Source: Magnolia sinica (taxonomy: Eukaryota; Streptophyta; Magnoliopsida; Magnoliales; Magnoliaceae). From it: a DNA stretch of 64,000 bases. The translations under genes and the position numbers were made by a program. Location of the stretch: NCBI RefSeq assembly GCF_029962835.1, contig NC_080574.1, forward strand, positions 24,216,001 through 24,280,000, read 5' to 3'. Positions 36,153 to 48,127 of this stretch are shown piece by piece; the stretch's first letter is position 1; each line of letters opens with the position of its first letter. Under the pieces are notes generated by a model that worked only from the letters and a program-made list of their open reading frames with translations, did not search any database and was not told the DNA's origin.

Positions 36153-36769
36153 CAAACACACCTACATACATACATGCATAAATACAAAAGCATTACCATG
36201 TTGGTATGCAATGAAAATTGTAAATTGTCTTTCACGCAGGAGATGGCGAAACAAGCCATTGCATAATGACTTGCAGGAGGGGAAGGTGGAATTGAAATAA
36301 GAGGAATTCTAGAATACACTATCCAAAGGCTTGCACAGTATAAATGGGTTTTTTTCAAATCTGATGAGTGAGGCCCATGCTCTGGCAATCCAGACCACAG
36401 GTCTGTTGTGTCCAACTGTGGATGGACCATGCCCAAAAAATCTCCTCAATGGTACAAACACACCTTTCCAATTTGTAGCACCAGTGGTCCATATATAACT
36501 GATAGAAGTCCAAAGCTTTGTTGGCTAGGATCTCCCAACCTGAGCGATTTCCACAGTGGGATTCAGAATTGGAAACCTCCGTATACTGTACACCTTGGGT
36601 CACATTAGCTTTGAAGTAAAATACAAATCAGCAACAGATAATCCCCAGACATTCAAATAACTAGGGCTTCAAGGCTTGAGAATATATACAACTCCAAAGG
36701 AAGCTTTTATATATACAGAGCTGTTATGTTAGAATGCAAAGGACCCATCTTTCCATCTATGGAGATGTT

Positions 36770-39700
36770 TTAGACATCCCTTACCTTGAGCTTGATTTCG
36801 GAGTGGGGATGGAGTGGCTTCTTTGGGCTAGATGGGTGAGTGCTGAACTTCAAGACCAGGTGCTTAAAACATGGAAGGAAGGCCACATAAAACACGCCAA
36901 GAATCAAAGGAGCCGCAGTGAACCAACCTAACAACTTCAAGACCAAATGTTCAATTGGTATGAGATTTTGCCAAGGAGGCAATTATAAGAGAATAAGATT
37001 GTTTGACCCCAGTACCACCCCAGCATTGGTACAGGTGGGTCCCACCTTTAGACAACCTAAGCTGTTGATCTGGTGGGCCTCATCACAGGACAGCCAGTGT
37101 CCTAATCTCTGCCCCAACAGAAATGGATAACTACAGCCAATGATCCAAATTAGTGGGGCATCACTGGACGGATGGGATCATCAGATGAAGCAATTTTAGG
37201 GTACCCACATCTGCATGGAGTGTGCTGTATGAACGATTTTGATCACAATAAGGTGGGTCCCACACGTACACTTTACTAAGGCAAAGAAAGCTCAATTGGG
37301 CATTCATAGTTTGGGAAGGCAGAACAATGGCATTAGTAGTTAGGAAGGCAGTACAGTCCATAAAGACAGAGAAAAGCTTAATCTAGCATTAGTTAGGGAA
37401 GGCAGTATGCATACAGCGTGGAAGATGCTATGTAGGACTTCTTGCGACGCCTGGCCCGTCAACACCTTCTTCATCGCATTGGAGGTCAATGGGAAATGAT
37501 CTCCACCAGAGATGACTTCACCAAACCGCAAGAAAGGGACCACCAGACTGAAAAAAGGCAAAATACAGTCAACAAAATCAGAACATGAACATGAATATAG
37601 AAAGTCAGAAACTGTAGTTAAGAGTCCAAAAAGACTCATCCACCACCATCAATTTAAATCCCAGTTTGGGACTATGACTCGTATCAGAGCGGCACCAAGT
37701 CGACTTCACTTGGTTTCAGTCTGTCATAGAAACTGAATCGACTCATTCAATTCAACTCAGTTTTGTTTAAAACCATATCCACTACGCAATGAGACATCAG
37801 CCCCCTAGTTACACCAGTAAATAAATTGTGGGGCTTCTAACCTAGATCATCCAATTTTTATATAACATAAACTGGCAGCATCTTAAACCCAACCCACCGT
37901 ACGCTAGAAAACAGACCAATATGTCAGACCCATGTGGAATTAAAATCATGCTATTGACTCAAAAGAAATCTCTCCACATTCTGCTGCTGCTGAAACCATC
38001 TAATTTAAAGCTTAAGAAATCCAATTAAGGACAACCCAATGGATTAGAGGCATTCCTGCAACATCAGATCCCTATGCAACTATAACATCTGACTACAATA
38101 CGAGAAAGTAGAGGCCCACTTAAAACCAACAGGTTGGCTGATACTTGTCCAACCTGCATCTGATGTAACTAAAAAATTCCAATGGCAAGAATCAAGAGGT
38201 CTTTTCTATTAATTGAGCATCTTGTCTTTTGCTTAAAAGGTATGACTATATATATAGTCTGTGTACATGAGTTCCCAATCAAAAGTAAATTCCTACTTAT
38301 TTCCTAATGGTCCATGTTTCACCTTGTACCCACACAAACTCAAACTACTCTTTAATAATTTGAAACAAAAATGAGAAAGAAACTAATAAATGGAAAATGA
38401 AACCCAAAAGAGAGTACAATTATGAATCTCTAAAGGGCTGTACAGTTGTATCAAAACCCTAAGTAGGTGTGTACAGTTTGTGCATAAACCTGACAAGGTA
38501 ATCAATTGTATTTGTGGGCCCCGCAAATCCAATTGGTTCTTAACTTTTGGCCAACAAATTGGGGATTTCACCCATAGTCGAATCAGACCCTTGATTTGCC
38601 CTAATCATCGATCAGCCAGTAGTGGCATCCACTTCTGGCTCCTTTTGGTAATGTAATGGTCCAGCATCATCTTTATATAGATTGACACAAAAATTCTTAC
38701 TCGTTACAAAGACAAAAGCTAATACCTTCCCACCACCATCAAAATAGGAAAAAACCTCTTTGCCTTTGCAAATCACCTATGTCAACTATTTTATGTGTGT
38801 ATGTCTCCAGTAGAAATGAGAGCAACAAAGTATTTGATGATTCCACAATAATCGTGTCAACTAATTGGTGCAGACTAGGGAATCAATGCCCAAATTACAA
38901 ACTAAAAATGGAAAATTAACAAAATGGTTAGTACAAGGGAATGAGCAACCTCACCTCAGCTCAAATGGAGTGGCAACAAAGTTCGTAAGCATCACAGTTG
39001 GTGCATGGCAACGGTTTCCAAGCAATGCAATAGCCACCCCACAAAGTAGTACAGTGACTCCTGTTAATAATAAAACTGGCTCAAATCAGCACTGCATTGA
39101 AAAAGAATGCATGAATAGGGAGCTGAAGCCATAGATTTGAAAATCACACTGGAGGTCAAACCAGAAAGGGCTGGTACTAATGTGATTTAGTGGGGCCAAA
39201 GTTAGAACAAAAACTCAGGTCCTCAGACATTGCTCTCCCTACCTCCTGTGTGTGCATCACTCTAACATGTTATTTTTCCAATTCTGTAAGCCTTTTTTCA
39301 ATGAGGATGTGACTTTTGCAAACCCCAAATCGTGTTCAGTATATACTATCGAATCAAGCAGCTTGCCAACAACTGCCTGGTCAATGCAGTTCCAATGATT
39401 TAAGTAATGAATCTGATGGCTTGAGTGATTCTGGAAAGGATATCAGTTACAGTCGAACACAAACAAACCCAGTGGCCTGGTCCGCTTTTTTAAATAACTG
39501 ATTCTCTCACTGTTTCCTTGATATTTCTAAAAGAAGTATACTGACAGGTGACAATGGTCATCTTTATAAACAATATTCAGGTACAGAAACAGCATCTTTC
39601 GGACTAAGACTGGATTTATTCATGTGGGAACTCGTCCTCCCAATTCCAATCATGCAACAGTTGGTTGGAACCTCCATGTGGCTATCTTAAGCTTGAACTT

Positions 39701-42700
39701 GATGGTTTGTAGTAAGGAGACCATGGGCAAGATGGAAACTTTGTTGTGCCAGATTGGGTGCATGGTTTGAGGTGCTGGTTCAACAGTATTGGGTCATGCA
39801 ATCAATTTGAGGTCCTAACCTTATGGAAGTGTCAAGGTGCATGGGTTGTTTTCAAAGATGGTTTGACGGGGTTTTTGAGATGGTTCACCTACATGCAACT
39901 TTGATGTTGCCTTGATCTCCCTCATTGGGAAGGCAATTCCAAGGCTGACAAAACTGAAACCTCAAGAGTCAAATTGTTTAAAATGATAATAATTTGGAAT
40001 CCCGTACTAGTGTTTAGCTCAAAGCTCTCCCTTTATCTTTATCAGGGCTGACGGTGCACAGAAACTCTATTATCTTCCTCGTGTGCTTTTCGTTCCCATA
40101 TTTCTTTGTTTCTTTCTCTTTTTTTTTTACCTCTTTGTTTTTTCCCTTTCTTTTTAATAAAGTACCCATTTGATCTATAAAAGAAGGGCTATCAGCGAAG
40201 TAAGATGTCTGCGTTGAGAAAGAAAGAAAAGGTTATTCTAACTAAAGATTCCTAAAAAATCAATCCATTAAGCGTTCATGCAATGATTGAGAACTAAACA
40301 TATCAAAGACTGAAAATCCAGACAACAACTTGTATCAATAGCTGAAAACAAAATATGAGTAGTCCTAATACTAAAACACAACAAGTTAGCATTAAACAAG
40401 ACTAAAGAGCATGTATGATGAGAGCTTATGATTAAAATTGCAAAACAAGGAAAAAAAAAACCACATGTTCCAATAAGCAAACCAGATTATTACATGCAAA
40501 AAATGCATCTTCCTTACATTGCGCATTCTCCCGAGCTGTTTGGTCCAGTATCCTGTTCAATTTTAAGATGTTCTGGGTGTTCCCCAAGTCACCAGTCGAG
40601 TTGCTAAGGCCTAGGGGCCCCTTGGGAGCATCTTGTGGGTGATGGTTGTTCATGGTCCATGAAATCCATATGGATTGAACAGAATAATAGGACATTCTGA
40701 GGAAAGATGGCTTCTGTGAAGTCTGTGATTAAGAATATCAAGTCATTGCTGCAGGGATGGACTCAGCATACAGGAGATTTAGGGGTTGCTCATCAGACAT
40801 GTTGTATCAAATGTGGGCTGAAGCCCTAACCTATGGTCAAAAGCATAAGGGAGTTGATGCCCATTGGAAGTGCCCCCTCCCTGGTTTCTTTAAAGAAAAT
40901 GTCAATAGGTGTTTCCTTGGAAATCCAAGCCTAGTTGGTGGCAACAGAAAGATTCTAATCAGATTTTTTAAGCCCTATTGGGATCCAGGACTCTATTTTC
41001 CGAAGGCTTCAGCTTTTATTAAAGATGGTCAAGATGGTGATTCATATGAAACTCTACCTTGTGCTTACTGAAGGTCATTCTAAGAACGCCATCTCACGGG
41101 CCTCAGGTGGGCTTTATCCATGACGGCTTGCAGACATGGTGAAGCATTTTCTTGACTTGAGAACAGAGCACTAGATGTCATATATTCATGTCCTCAGAGA
41201 GGCTAATGTGGAGGCAGGCCACCTGGCCAAAGATGGTGTGTCTGGTGGAAGTTTAATGCTGGAGGACCTCAGGGGTAGTTCTTAGCTGGGTTCTTTTATC
41301 TGTTGTTTGTGGGGTGTGTTGGTAAGTCTGTTGTGTTTTTGGGGCTTTTTTTAATTATTATTTTACACTGGGCAGAGCTCATAACCTCATAGTGCTGGCC
41401 CCAATCGTTTGGGTGCTATTGTTGTGCTCCTGCTTTTACCCCACCCCCCCCCCCAAAAAAAGAAAAAAAGAAAAAAAAGACATCACCTTAGAAGGGCAGG
41501 ATGGAATTTCTAATTACCACATCTCAACTACCTCCTTCATGACTAACTAAAACAGAAACTTTTAGCATCCTCTATTAGCAATGGCATGTTCGCACATTCA
41601 CAAACAAAAGGATCCTACACAATGATGTGTACAAGGTTCAAAATCCTATGAATAGATACTTGGGTACCCATTAGAATGGTGTGACTACAGCTAGTATGTA
41701 TGACACGTACCAAGGTCTCACAGCATATAAGCGTATATTTGAAGTGGCTAAGGACAACACATTCGCACGGTCTAAAAAATGTACAGTTTCAAATCCTATG
41801 ATACCTTGACAGTGATTGGAATGTCGTGAATACAGCTAGCATATTTCAAGTATCATATATGGGTTCAGCATAGATATGACACCTAAGGTTATCAGCCTAT
41901 CAGCACATATTCGAAGTGGCTGATCACAATGCACATGTGCGTGCACACGCGCGCACAGGTTCAGAATCCTATAAGTATGATACCTCGATACTCATTAGAA
42001 TAGCAAGAGTATATTCCATACAAAGCATCATATATGGGTTCAACATGGCCATCCCATGTATCAAGTCCTTCAACATATAAGCGTATATGTGAAGTGGCTA
42101 CTCGAAACACACACATGTAGTAAATCATCATCATCACCACCACTGCTGCCACCACCACATGGAGAAAATTGGGATCGGCTTTTAAAAGTGGCTACTCGAA
42201 ACACACACACGGAGAAAACTGGGATTGGCTTTTAAATGGTAGATTGTCAAAAGTTTCAAGATCGACTGCCCAGCAGACATCAACCTTCCTCTTTCACCCT
42301 GATTTACGAGGCTTGTCATTGTAGAGGCTTGCATTGAAAACACTCGCCTGGCAACATTATCCCATTCCCATCTAATGCAAATATTGTCTCAAATTAACAG
42401 AGAAAGGGAGAGAGGCTAAAAAATTAAAAATAAAAATTCAATTCACATCCCATTTGCTTTAGTTCAGAAAGATTGAATCACAGATAATTGTATAGCTACA
42501 TCTTGATACCATTTTAATTGGAGTTGGACAAATAGAAGAATTTTAGCATCTATGACGAAAATCATTTGACAAAGAAAAGCTCGGAATATCAGATGTTCGA
42601 GAGACGCAGACAATCGAAATGCAGAGAAGTTTCATACCACAGATTGGGAATAGACCCAATGTCATGCCAAGAGCAGCAGAAAATGCCAGCTCCTTTGGTT

Positions 42701-43235
42701 CCAATCCCCTGCCAAAGCAAATGTAAAAACAAAACCAAATCAACACCACTCAATAAAACATGATAACAAAAAACAAAAATTACACAACCATAGTTTCGGG
42801 ATGAAATAAAAATTACTTTTCAAATTTCATAAAAAGAAGTCAGACTTATGAAATCGAAACACCAACGATATGGTTGTGATTAAATAATTTTAAAAAAAAT
42901 AAAAATTCCGACTTCTTTAAAAAGATCCAACCCTTATATTCCAGTTTCTTATAATTTCCTGACGTTCAGACACTCAAAAAAGGATCTAATCAATCTCAAC
43001 ACAGAAACATCAAAAACAAGAAAAACCCAAAATTTCCATTTTCGACGAAACAGCAGAAAATTTCGAGAAAATACGCATTTTCATTAAAGAAACTCCTAGG
43101 AAACTCCAAAAGAAAAGAAAAGAAAAGAAAAGATATCAGAAAGAAACATGAAATTTAAATTTACCTTCGGAGTATTTGCATGAGGGGATCGACGATCTTC
43201 CTATTGATCCATGACACCAATCCGATTCTCAACAT
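36770..43235 (-). CDS. DUF2062-domain membrane protein (complete, 5 exons)
   Basis: Exons in coding order on the minus strand: 43235-43165, 42708-42638, 39060-38955, 37547-37415, 36934-36770 (stop TAA). Total is 546 nt, 181 residues; all phases close with GT-AG introns. The protein begins MLRIGLVSWINRKIVDPLMQILRRGLEPKELAFSAALGM.... It has a long hydrophobic stretch (about 31-62, TLGLFPICGVTVLLCGVAIALLG), then PFLRFGEVISGGDHFPLT, then a second (about 128-150, LLGWFTAAPLILGVFYVAFLPCF) and a basic Pro/Ser tail. GLxPKxxAxSxALGxxxGLxPICG is typical of DUF2062, a small integral membrane family of unknown role in plants and bacteria. The last exon acceptor (GAAG|TTG) was chosen because it alone preserves frame. 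IKLK is followed by a donor-like GTAAGG, so a further 3' exon is possible. Confidence 0.85.
40540..41480 (+). mobile_element. LINE (L1-type) 3' fragment with RNase H domain
   Basis: Reading 40870-41065 gives WKCPLPGFFKENVNRCFLGNPSLVGG. Further on (about 41070-41280) come HSKNAISRASGG, ADMVKHFLDLRTE and YIHVLREANVEADHLAKDGVSGGS. These are hallmarks of the C-terminal RNase H (RVT_3) domain of plant LINEs. The coding frame is broken by at least two stops, and the second half is in another frame from the first. A non-coding 3' tail ends in a C run and A-rich stretch at 41443-41480. The 5' part is missing or diverged; the 5' limit is approximate. Confidence 0.7.
41638..42119. repeat. Three degenerate tandem units of about 150-160 bp
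   Basis: Units near 41638-41770, 41789-41942 and 41958-42119 share AATCCTAT, GATACCT, ATTAGAAT, CATATATGGGTTCA, CATATAAGCGTATAT and GAAGTGGCT in the same order. The middle unit ends in a 26-bp alternating purine-pyrimidine run (GCACATGTGCGTGCACACGC...). It lies in DUF2062 intron 2. Confidence 0.75.
42095..42233. repeat. Direct duplication with a CAT/CAC insert
   Basis: AAGTGGCTACTCGAAACACA and GGAGAAAA(T/C)TGGGAT(C/T)GGC occur twice. The first copy has an extra (CAT)(CAC) trinucleotide-rich piece between the two parts. It directly follows the 150-bp tandem array. Confidence 0.8.
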
Positions 43236-43768
43236 CTTCTTTTTTTAAAAAAAAAAAAACAAATAATAATAATAACAATAATAATAAGTTGAAATAGATT
43301 TTGTAAATAAGGATTCTTTTTCCGTTGGTTTGGGAAGGAAGGAAGGAAGTTTACAAGTAAAAGTTACAGCTACCACAGAAGCCTTGTGACATATGAAGGG
43401 GTCGGTCGAAGCAAGGGTATTATGGTCATTTGGAGAGGTAGTTGAGATTGGGAATAGAGGCTTGTGGCGAGGGTATTTCCGTAATATTAAGACGAGAGTG
43501 TCTTCAATATCACAAATGCACTTCGATCCAAACCGTCCAAATCATGTGCATTGCGTACAGGCATCATCGGCCCAAATTTAAAGAATAAATGTCCATTGAT
43601 CAGGTTTTGGATCATCCGATAAGTCTGATATTGGACGTACATCCCATCTACATTGATTTGGACGGTTAGATTGATGCGAGTATCATCCACGTGTGCAAAT
43701 GGTTCGTGCATCTGTATGGATGGTATTACTCCACAGTGACGATGTCTTTTATCTCCGATCTAACGTGT

Positions 43769-44288
43769 GGGAGCGGATTACGTCCGGCCCCAGCCTAACC
43801 TTATACGGTGTGGCCCTTACATTGGTGCCCACCTTGATCTATGTATTATATATCAATACCGTCCATCCTTTTTTCCAGACCATTTTATACATTGATTAGA
43901 AAAATGAAGAAGATCCAAATCTCAGGTGGGCCATAATATAGGAAATAGTGTTGATTGAATTCTCTACCTTTAAAAACTTCCTAGGGCCCACCTTAATATT
44001 TTCATAATGTTTAGTTTCCATCCAACCTGTTGATAAGGTCACATAAATCCGGATGAAGGGAAAAAAAATATATATATATATATAAGTTTGATCGAATACT
44101 TTCACGGCTCATTAATAGTCAACCACCACTGTTTCATACGTCATGTTTCACTTGGAATTGAATCTGCTTTCTTTTTTAGCTAAGGCCCTAAATTTATATT
44201 GAAAACCAGATGGACGGCGCGGATCTAGAATACATACGTCAAGGTGGGCCCCACGATCAGGGCAGTACCGTCTTGGGTGGGGCAGGGC
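43769..44288. mobile_element. Palindromic MITE, long form (copy 10), 5' of the DUF2062 gene
   Basis: The left end GGGAGCGGATTACGTCCGGC...GCCCACCTTGATCTATG pairs with the right end CATACGTCAAGGTGGGCCCC...TCTTGGGTGGGGC. Internal marks include TCTCAGGTGGGCCATAATAT and CCTAGGGCCCACCTTAATAT. It starts about 530 bp upstream of the DUF2062 start codon. Confidence 0.75.
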
Positions 44289-44546
44289 CGCACCTATTCA
44301 TCTCCCGTAACGTATATGCTTGCTGACTGTGCACATTTGTATCGCTCGCAAAAGAATTTATATTCTCGCATTCTACCATTGCGATGAATGAATGCGCATT
44401 ACTCCCATAAAATGGTACCTGTTGTGGTTCCATTTTAAATTTTGGTACCTGGATTATGGCCGGCACGTCAGAATTGAATATGTAACACAATTCAAATCTA
44501 ACAATTATAACCCCAAGTGCCAATATAATCAAATGCGTCGTAGATC

Positions 44547-44633
44547 AACAATATATCAACCCTGAGAGTCTACCACCCGGTCAAGGGTTCGAGTACCCAT
44601 TGGTGGTGAAAAAAAAAAAAGAACAATATATCA
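44547..44633 (+). mobile_element. 5'-truncated SINE family 1 copy with target duplication
   Basis: AACAATATATCA at 44547-44558 is repeated at 44622-44633. In between lies AGAGTCTACCACCCGGTCAA, the B box GGTTCGAGTACCC, TTGGTGGTGA and a 12-A tail. The GT-rich 3' segment is absent. Confidence 0.75.
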
Positions 44634-44687
44634 CCCAATTCTAATAAGATCCGTCATTTATTCAATCACCTTTTTATTTTTTGGTTA

Positions 44688-44755
44688 GCTTGTTAGTATA
44701 CCCAATGTAAGTTCACACTTCACTGTTAATCTATCTATTCAATCACTGGTACAAC
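44688..44755 (-). mobile_element. SINE family 2 3' fragment
   Basis: TTGGTTAGCTTGTTAGTATA and AAGTTCACACTTCACTGTTA are the complement of the family 2 tail seen at 14796-14880. The tRNA-like head is missing. Confidence 0.5.
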
Positions 44756-44979
44756 ATTTCTTAAGATTATTAGGTGATAGTCAGAAGATGAAGTTCATCA
44801 TCTGAAAATGGGACCACATCTTTGTATTATGTATGAAATAACTTATTCTCTTCCTTACAAATAAAATAAATAGGAAATTCTTACTGTCAGCTTTCAAGAA
44901 CAATTATAAAATTTATCTCTTAATTAAAAAATTTATTTGAATTATAGCTAAAGTTAACAACTACTTTAATTATTATTAT

Positions 44980-45085
44980 GAATTATACTAAAGAATGTAA
45001 ATAGCTAGTAAAGATAAATATTACACTAAAGAATATAAATGATGAATAAAGATAATAATTACATTAAGAAATGTAAATAGGTAAT
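44980..45085. repeat. AT-rich tandem repeat, about 2.7 units of 38 bp
   Basis: ATTATACTAAAGAATGTAAA, ATTACACTAAAGAATATAAA and ATTACATTAAGAAATGTAAA follow one another with a period of about 38 bases, each followed by a TAAAGATAA end except the last. Confidence 0.75.
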
Positions 45086-45375
45086 AATTTAAAAATAAAT
45101 TTGATTTGATTGGTATGAGATTTTTTAATACTAAATTAACTTGTTATTTATAGCATTAAATTGATCATCTAAATATTTTTCACATTTTGATAATTGGTAA
45201 AATGGTTTTAGCATTGCTGGTCTTTTGCCTATCACCTACATCGATAGTCACTCCAAGCCTTTTTACTAACTCGATCATGTTCTACTTAATCACTAGTGAT
45301 TATTGATGATGTAACATTAATGTCCAATAATCCTCAACTATATACTCACATAAAAGGCATCGATGCAGTAATGAG

Positions 45376-45440
45376 GGTGGCTAGCAGTGAAGTGTGAACT
45401 GACAGTGGGTGTACTAACAAACTAACCGAGAAAAAAAACT
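45376..45440 (+). mobile_element. SINE family 2 3' fragment
   Basis: GGTGGCTAGCAGTGAAGTGT, GAACTGACAGTGGGTGTACT and AACAAACTAACCGAG with an 8-A tail match the family 2 3' end. It is 5'-truncated. Confidence 0.55.
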
Positions 45441-45723
45441 ATATACTCACGGAATTTTCTTTGAATATCTCAACTAATATTAGAGACACGATGCATCTCA
45501 AATAGCATTCCAGGTACCTCTCTTTCTCATTAGTTTCTAAAGGAAATGACAAAAATAGAGTATAATAATAATATGCATGGAACTCAATCTAAAACCGTCC
45601 AATTAAGTGACCTGACCATAGATGGATTAGAGCCAGAAAATAGATTGACAAGGAAATCCACCCTATAATTGATGGATATTTGTTTATTGAAAATTTATAA
45701 CATTTCAGTTATTTCCTATCCAT

Positions 45724-46329
45724 AATGCAACTAGGGGTGCACATTGAACCGGTAGAACTATGAAACCGGACCTGAACTGACCAAACGGTCAGGTCTCGTC
45801 TGGTTCTAGAGTGCACCGATTCCAGTTCCGGTTCCAAAAATCAAAGAACCGTTTACATCGGTTCGGTTATCGGTTTGGGGGTATGTAGAACCGAACTAAA
45901 TCGTGAACCGATCCGTAGAACCAAACTGTGGATCCAATCGGTAGAACCGAACCTAGAACCGAACTTGAAATCGAACCAAGATCCTTTTGATTGTTTCCAT
46001 ATTTGACTCATGATTTATGGTTTATAATACATCATTTAATTATTTTCATAAATGTATTTTTGCACACTTTATACAATATCTAAACAATTCATTAAATGGA
46101 CCACAACATGGATGGACATAGGCTAGATAATAAAATTAAACATGCAATTGGATTGGATTATAAAAAGCCCAGCACCGTGGAACCGAACTGGTTTTAAGGG
46201 TTCGGTTCCGTTTCAGTTCTAGGGTGCCAACGGTCCGTTTCGAATAAGCTAGAACCGTTAAAAACGGTTTGGTTCCGATTTCACCCCAGAACCGGACCAA
46301 ACCGACCCGTGTGCACCCCTAAATGCAAC
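45724..46329. mobile_element. hAT-type MITE with perfect 8-bp target duplication
   Basis: AATGCAAC at 45724-45731 is repeated at 46322-46329. The element (45732-46321, 590 bp) begins TAGGGGTGCACA and ends TGTGCACCCCTA, a perfect 12-bp inverted end. The body is rich in AACCGGTT/GGTTCGGTT units. The 8-bp duplication and end sequence fit the hAT superfamily. It carries no transposase. Confidence 0.92.
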
Positions 46330-47224
46330 CGTAGCTGGGACAACTTGTATGAACATGTATGCTACATGTAGAGTGTCCATGTGGCATGTGTATGGATCTC
46401 CATAGTCTCGCCAGCATCTCTAACATCTGCACTGATGGGCCATGAATATGATGCAGCATCTCATGTTGGCTTCATCCGGAAGGAATATTGGGTATCGTGC
46501 CCCGCATGAAGAAAGCATGATCTCAGCCAATCATCGCATTGAACATGGTGGGGCCCACTCAATGGATTAGCAATATTCCCGGGGGTGATTTGCACACGTG
46601 CTAATTGGTTCACGTGTCAGAGATCTGAGCCACTCATCTGGTGGGAGCCGCTGCCCTAGCCATTGGTTCTTTTTATCATAGACACCCTACGAGTGGACTG
46701 GCTCAATTTTTGGCCAGGAAATGTTGACGGTGGGATCCACCTGATGAATGGATCAGATTTCTCAGGCCTCCACAAAAGGCTAGCGAGACCAGGTTCGAGG
46801 AAAGAGCACGCATTCGTCAGTGACGCGGCAGCATAGAGCCGCTGCTATTTGTAGCGGTTGATCTCGGTCGCATCAATAACGACCATCAATGTTGTTTTCT
46901 CGAGTGCCGTGACGTTTGGGCAACGCAAGGTGGCTTCGGCACATGTGCCAACACGTGGGAGATTTTTAGGTCATTCATTAAGTGGGCCCCACTGTCAACA
47001 TGTCCTCTTGAAGATCAGGCTGGGGATATCCTCTTATCAGTAGGCCGAACATGTATAAGACAAAAGGGCGGTTAGAACGAAAATAGACTGGCGGCTTGTA
47101 ATCGACATTCTCGAGTATACTCCCCACCTGGTGGTCCACTTTACATTTCGAGCCATGCCATGTTCTCAGTGGGTCTTACTTATAAGAGACTCAGGTCACG
47201 TATGAGTGCGTTCCAAGAAACGTG
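46330..47224. other. No gene seen
   Basis: Repeat-like words occur: CACACGTGCTAATTGGTTCA, TCTGGTGGGAGCC and AAGTGGGCCCCACTG. There is no coding signal. Confidence 0.45.
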
Positions 47225-48127
47225 TACCTTAATTATAGAGCAGGCCCCAAACCAAAGCTTGATTTTTTTTAATTTTTTTTAAAATTTTTTTTGTTTTTTT
47301 TTTTTTACACACGCACACATACACCCCGCACACGCAGCTTGATTTACCACAAAAACCCGTCTCTGTTTGAGTTGAACTAGAAATCCTGACTCATTTCAAA
47401 ATCAAGCTAAGCCTAAGTTGTATGCCAACGTGGTTTGGTTCGGCTCAAACCTTGGCTTGGTTTGCCCGATTTGGCTCAACTGAGTATAAATGCAGTTTAA
47501 TTTTTTAAAAATAAACATAAAAATAAAACCTAACTTCTAAGTCTGCAGCCCTACTCGCATCCTGATTGAGTGGTGATGGCCCTCCACTCCTCTCCTTCCC
47601 TTTTACCCTACACACGTGACTAAGTCCCCTCTCTCTTCCCTTCCTATCATCTTATCTTATTATTTGAATCTCATCTTCCTCTCTCTACCTACACCCGACT
47701 GGATAAGTTGTACGCTGCCCAGCCCACTTGTCACACCCGACTCCAATTTTCCATTGCTCTCTCTCTTTCTACTGCTACTACCACTACTATTCTCTCCCTC
47801 TCTTCCACAGCATCCTGACACACACATGGCATGCCTAACTCGCCTGATGGCAGTGACCCAAGCTAAAACCCTAAAATCTTCCCTAAAATTTCTAAATACC
47901 CCAAAATCCATCAGTAAGCCAAAACTCCAACTAAAATTCACAGAATAAATAAATAAATAACTCCAAAATATGAGCCAAATCAGCAACCCAACGTAGCGAG
48001 TCGGCTCAAACCTAGCTCGAGACGTAATTCGATTACCAAACCAAGCCGTAAGTCAAGCCAGACTCAAGGCAAGCCCAGTCAGCTGAATAAGCCAGTTGAG
48101 CTAGGCCCGATTCGGTTTGTGTACAAT
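47225..48127. repeat. Worn hAT-MITE-like region with CT-rich centre
   Basis: Left and right parts share CAAACC/GGCTCAA units and the right end reads TTTGTGTACAATTCTAACC. The centre (47580-47860) is CT-rich and gives long low-complexity ORFs on both strands. At 47280-47340 a T tract with ACACACGCACAC looks like a SINE tail on the minus strand. Confidence 0.4.

Larger units (their letters stand above)
39061..42637 (-). other. Large intron 2 of the DUF2062 gene
   Basis: This 3.6-kb intron holds a LINE 3' fragment in opposite orientation (about 40540-41480), three degenerate tandem units (41638-42119), a duplicated segment (42095-42233) and unidentified sequence at 39070-40540. No exon of the gene was seen inside. 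Confidence 0.75.

Noticed and set aside
41638-42119. CRISPR-like array
   Set aside because: Units are degenerate, 150 bp long, without repeat/spacer alternation, in a plant intron.
47616-47986. Overlapping ORFs on both strands
   Set aside because: Caused by CT/GA-rich low-complexity sequence; composition, not coding.
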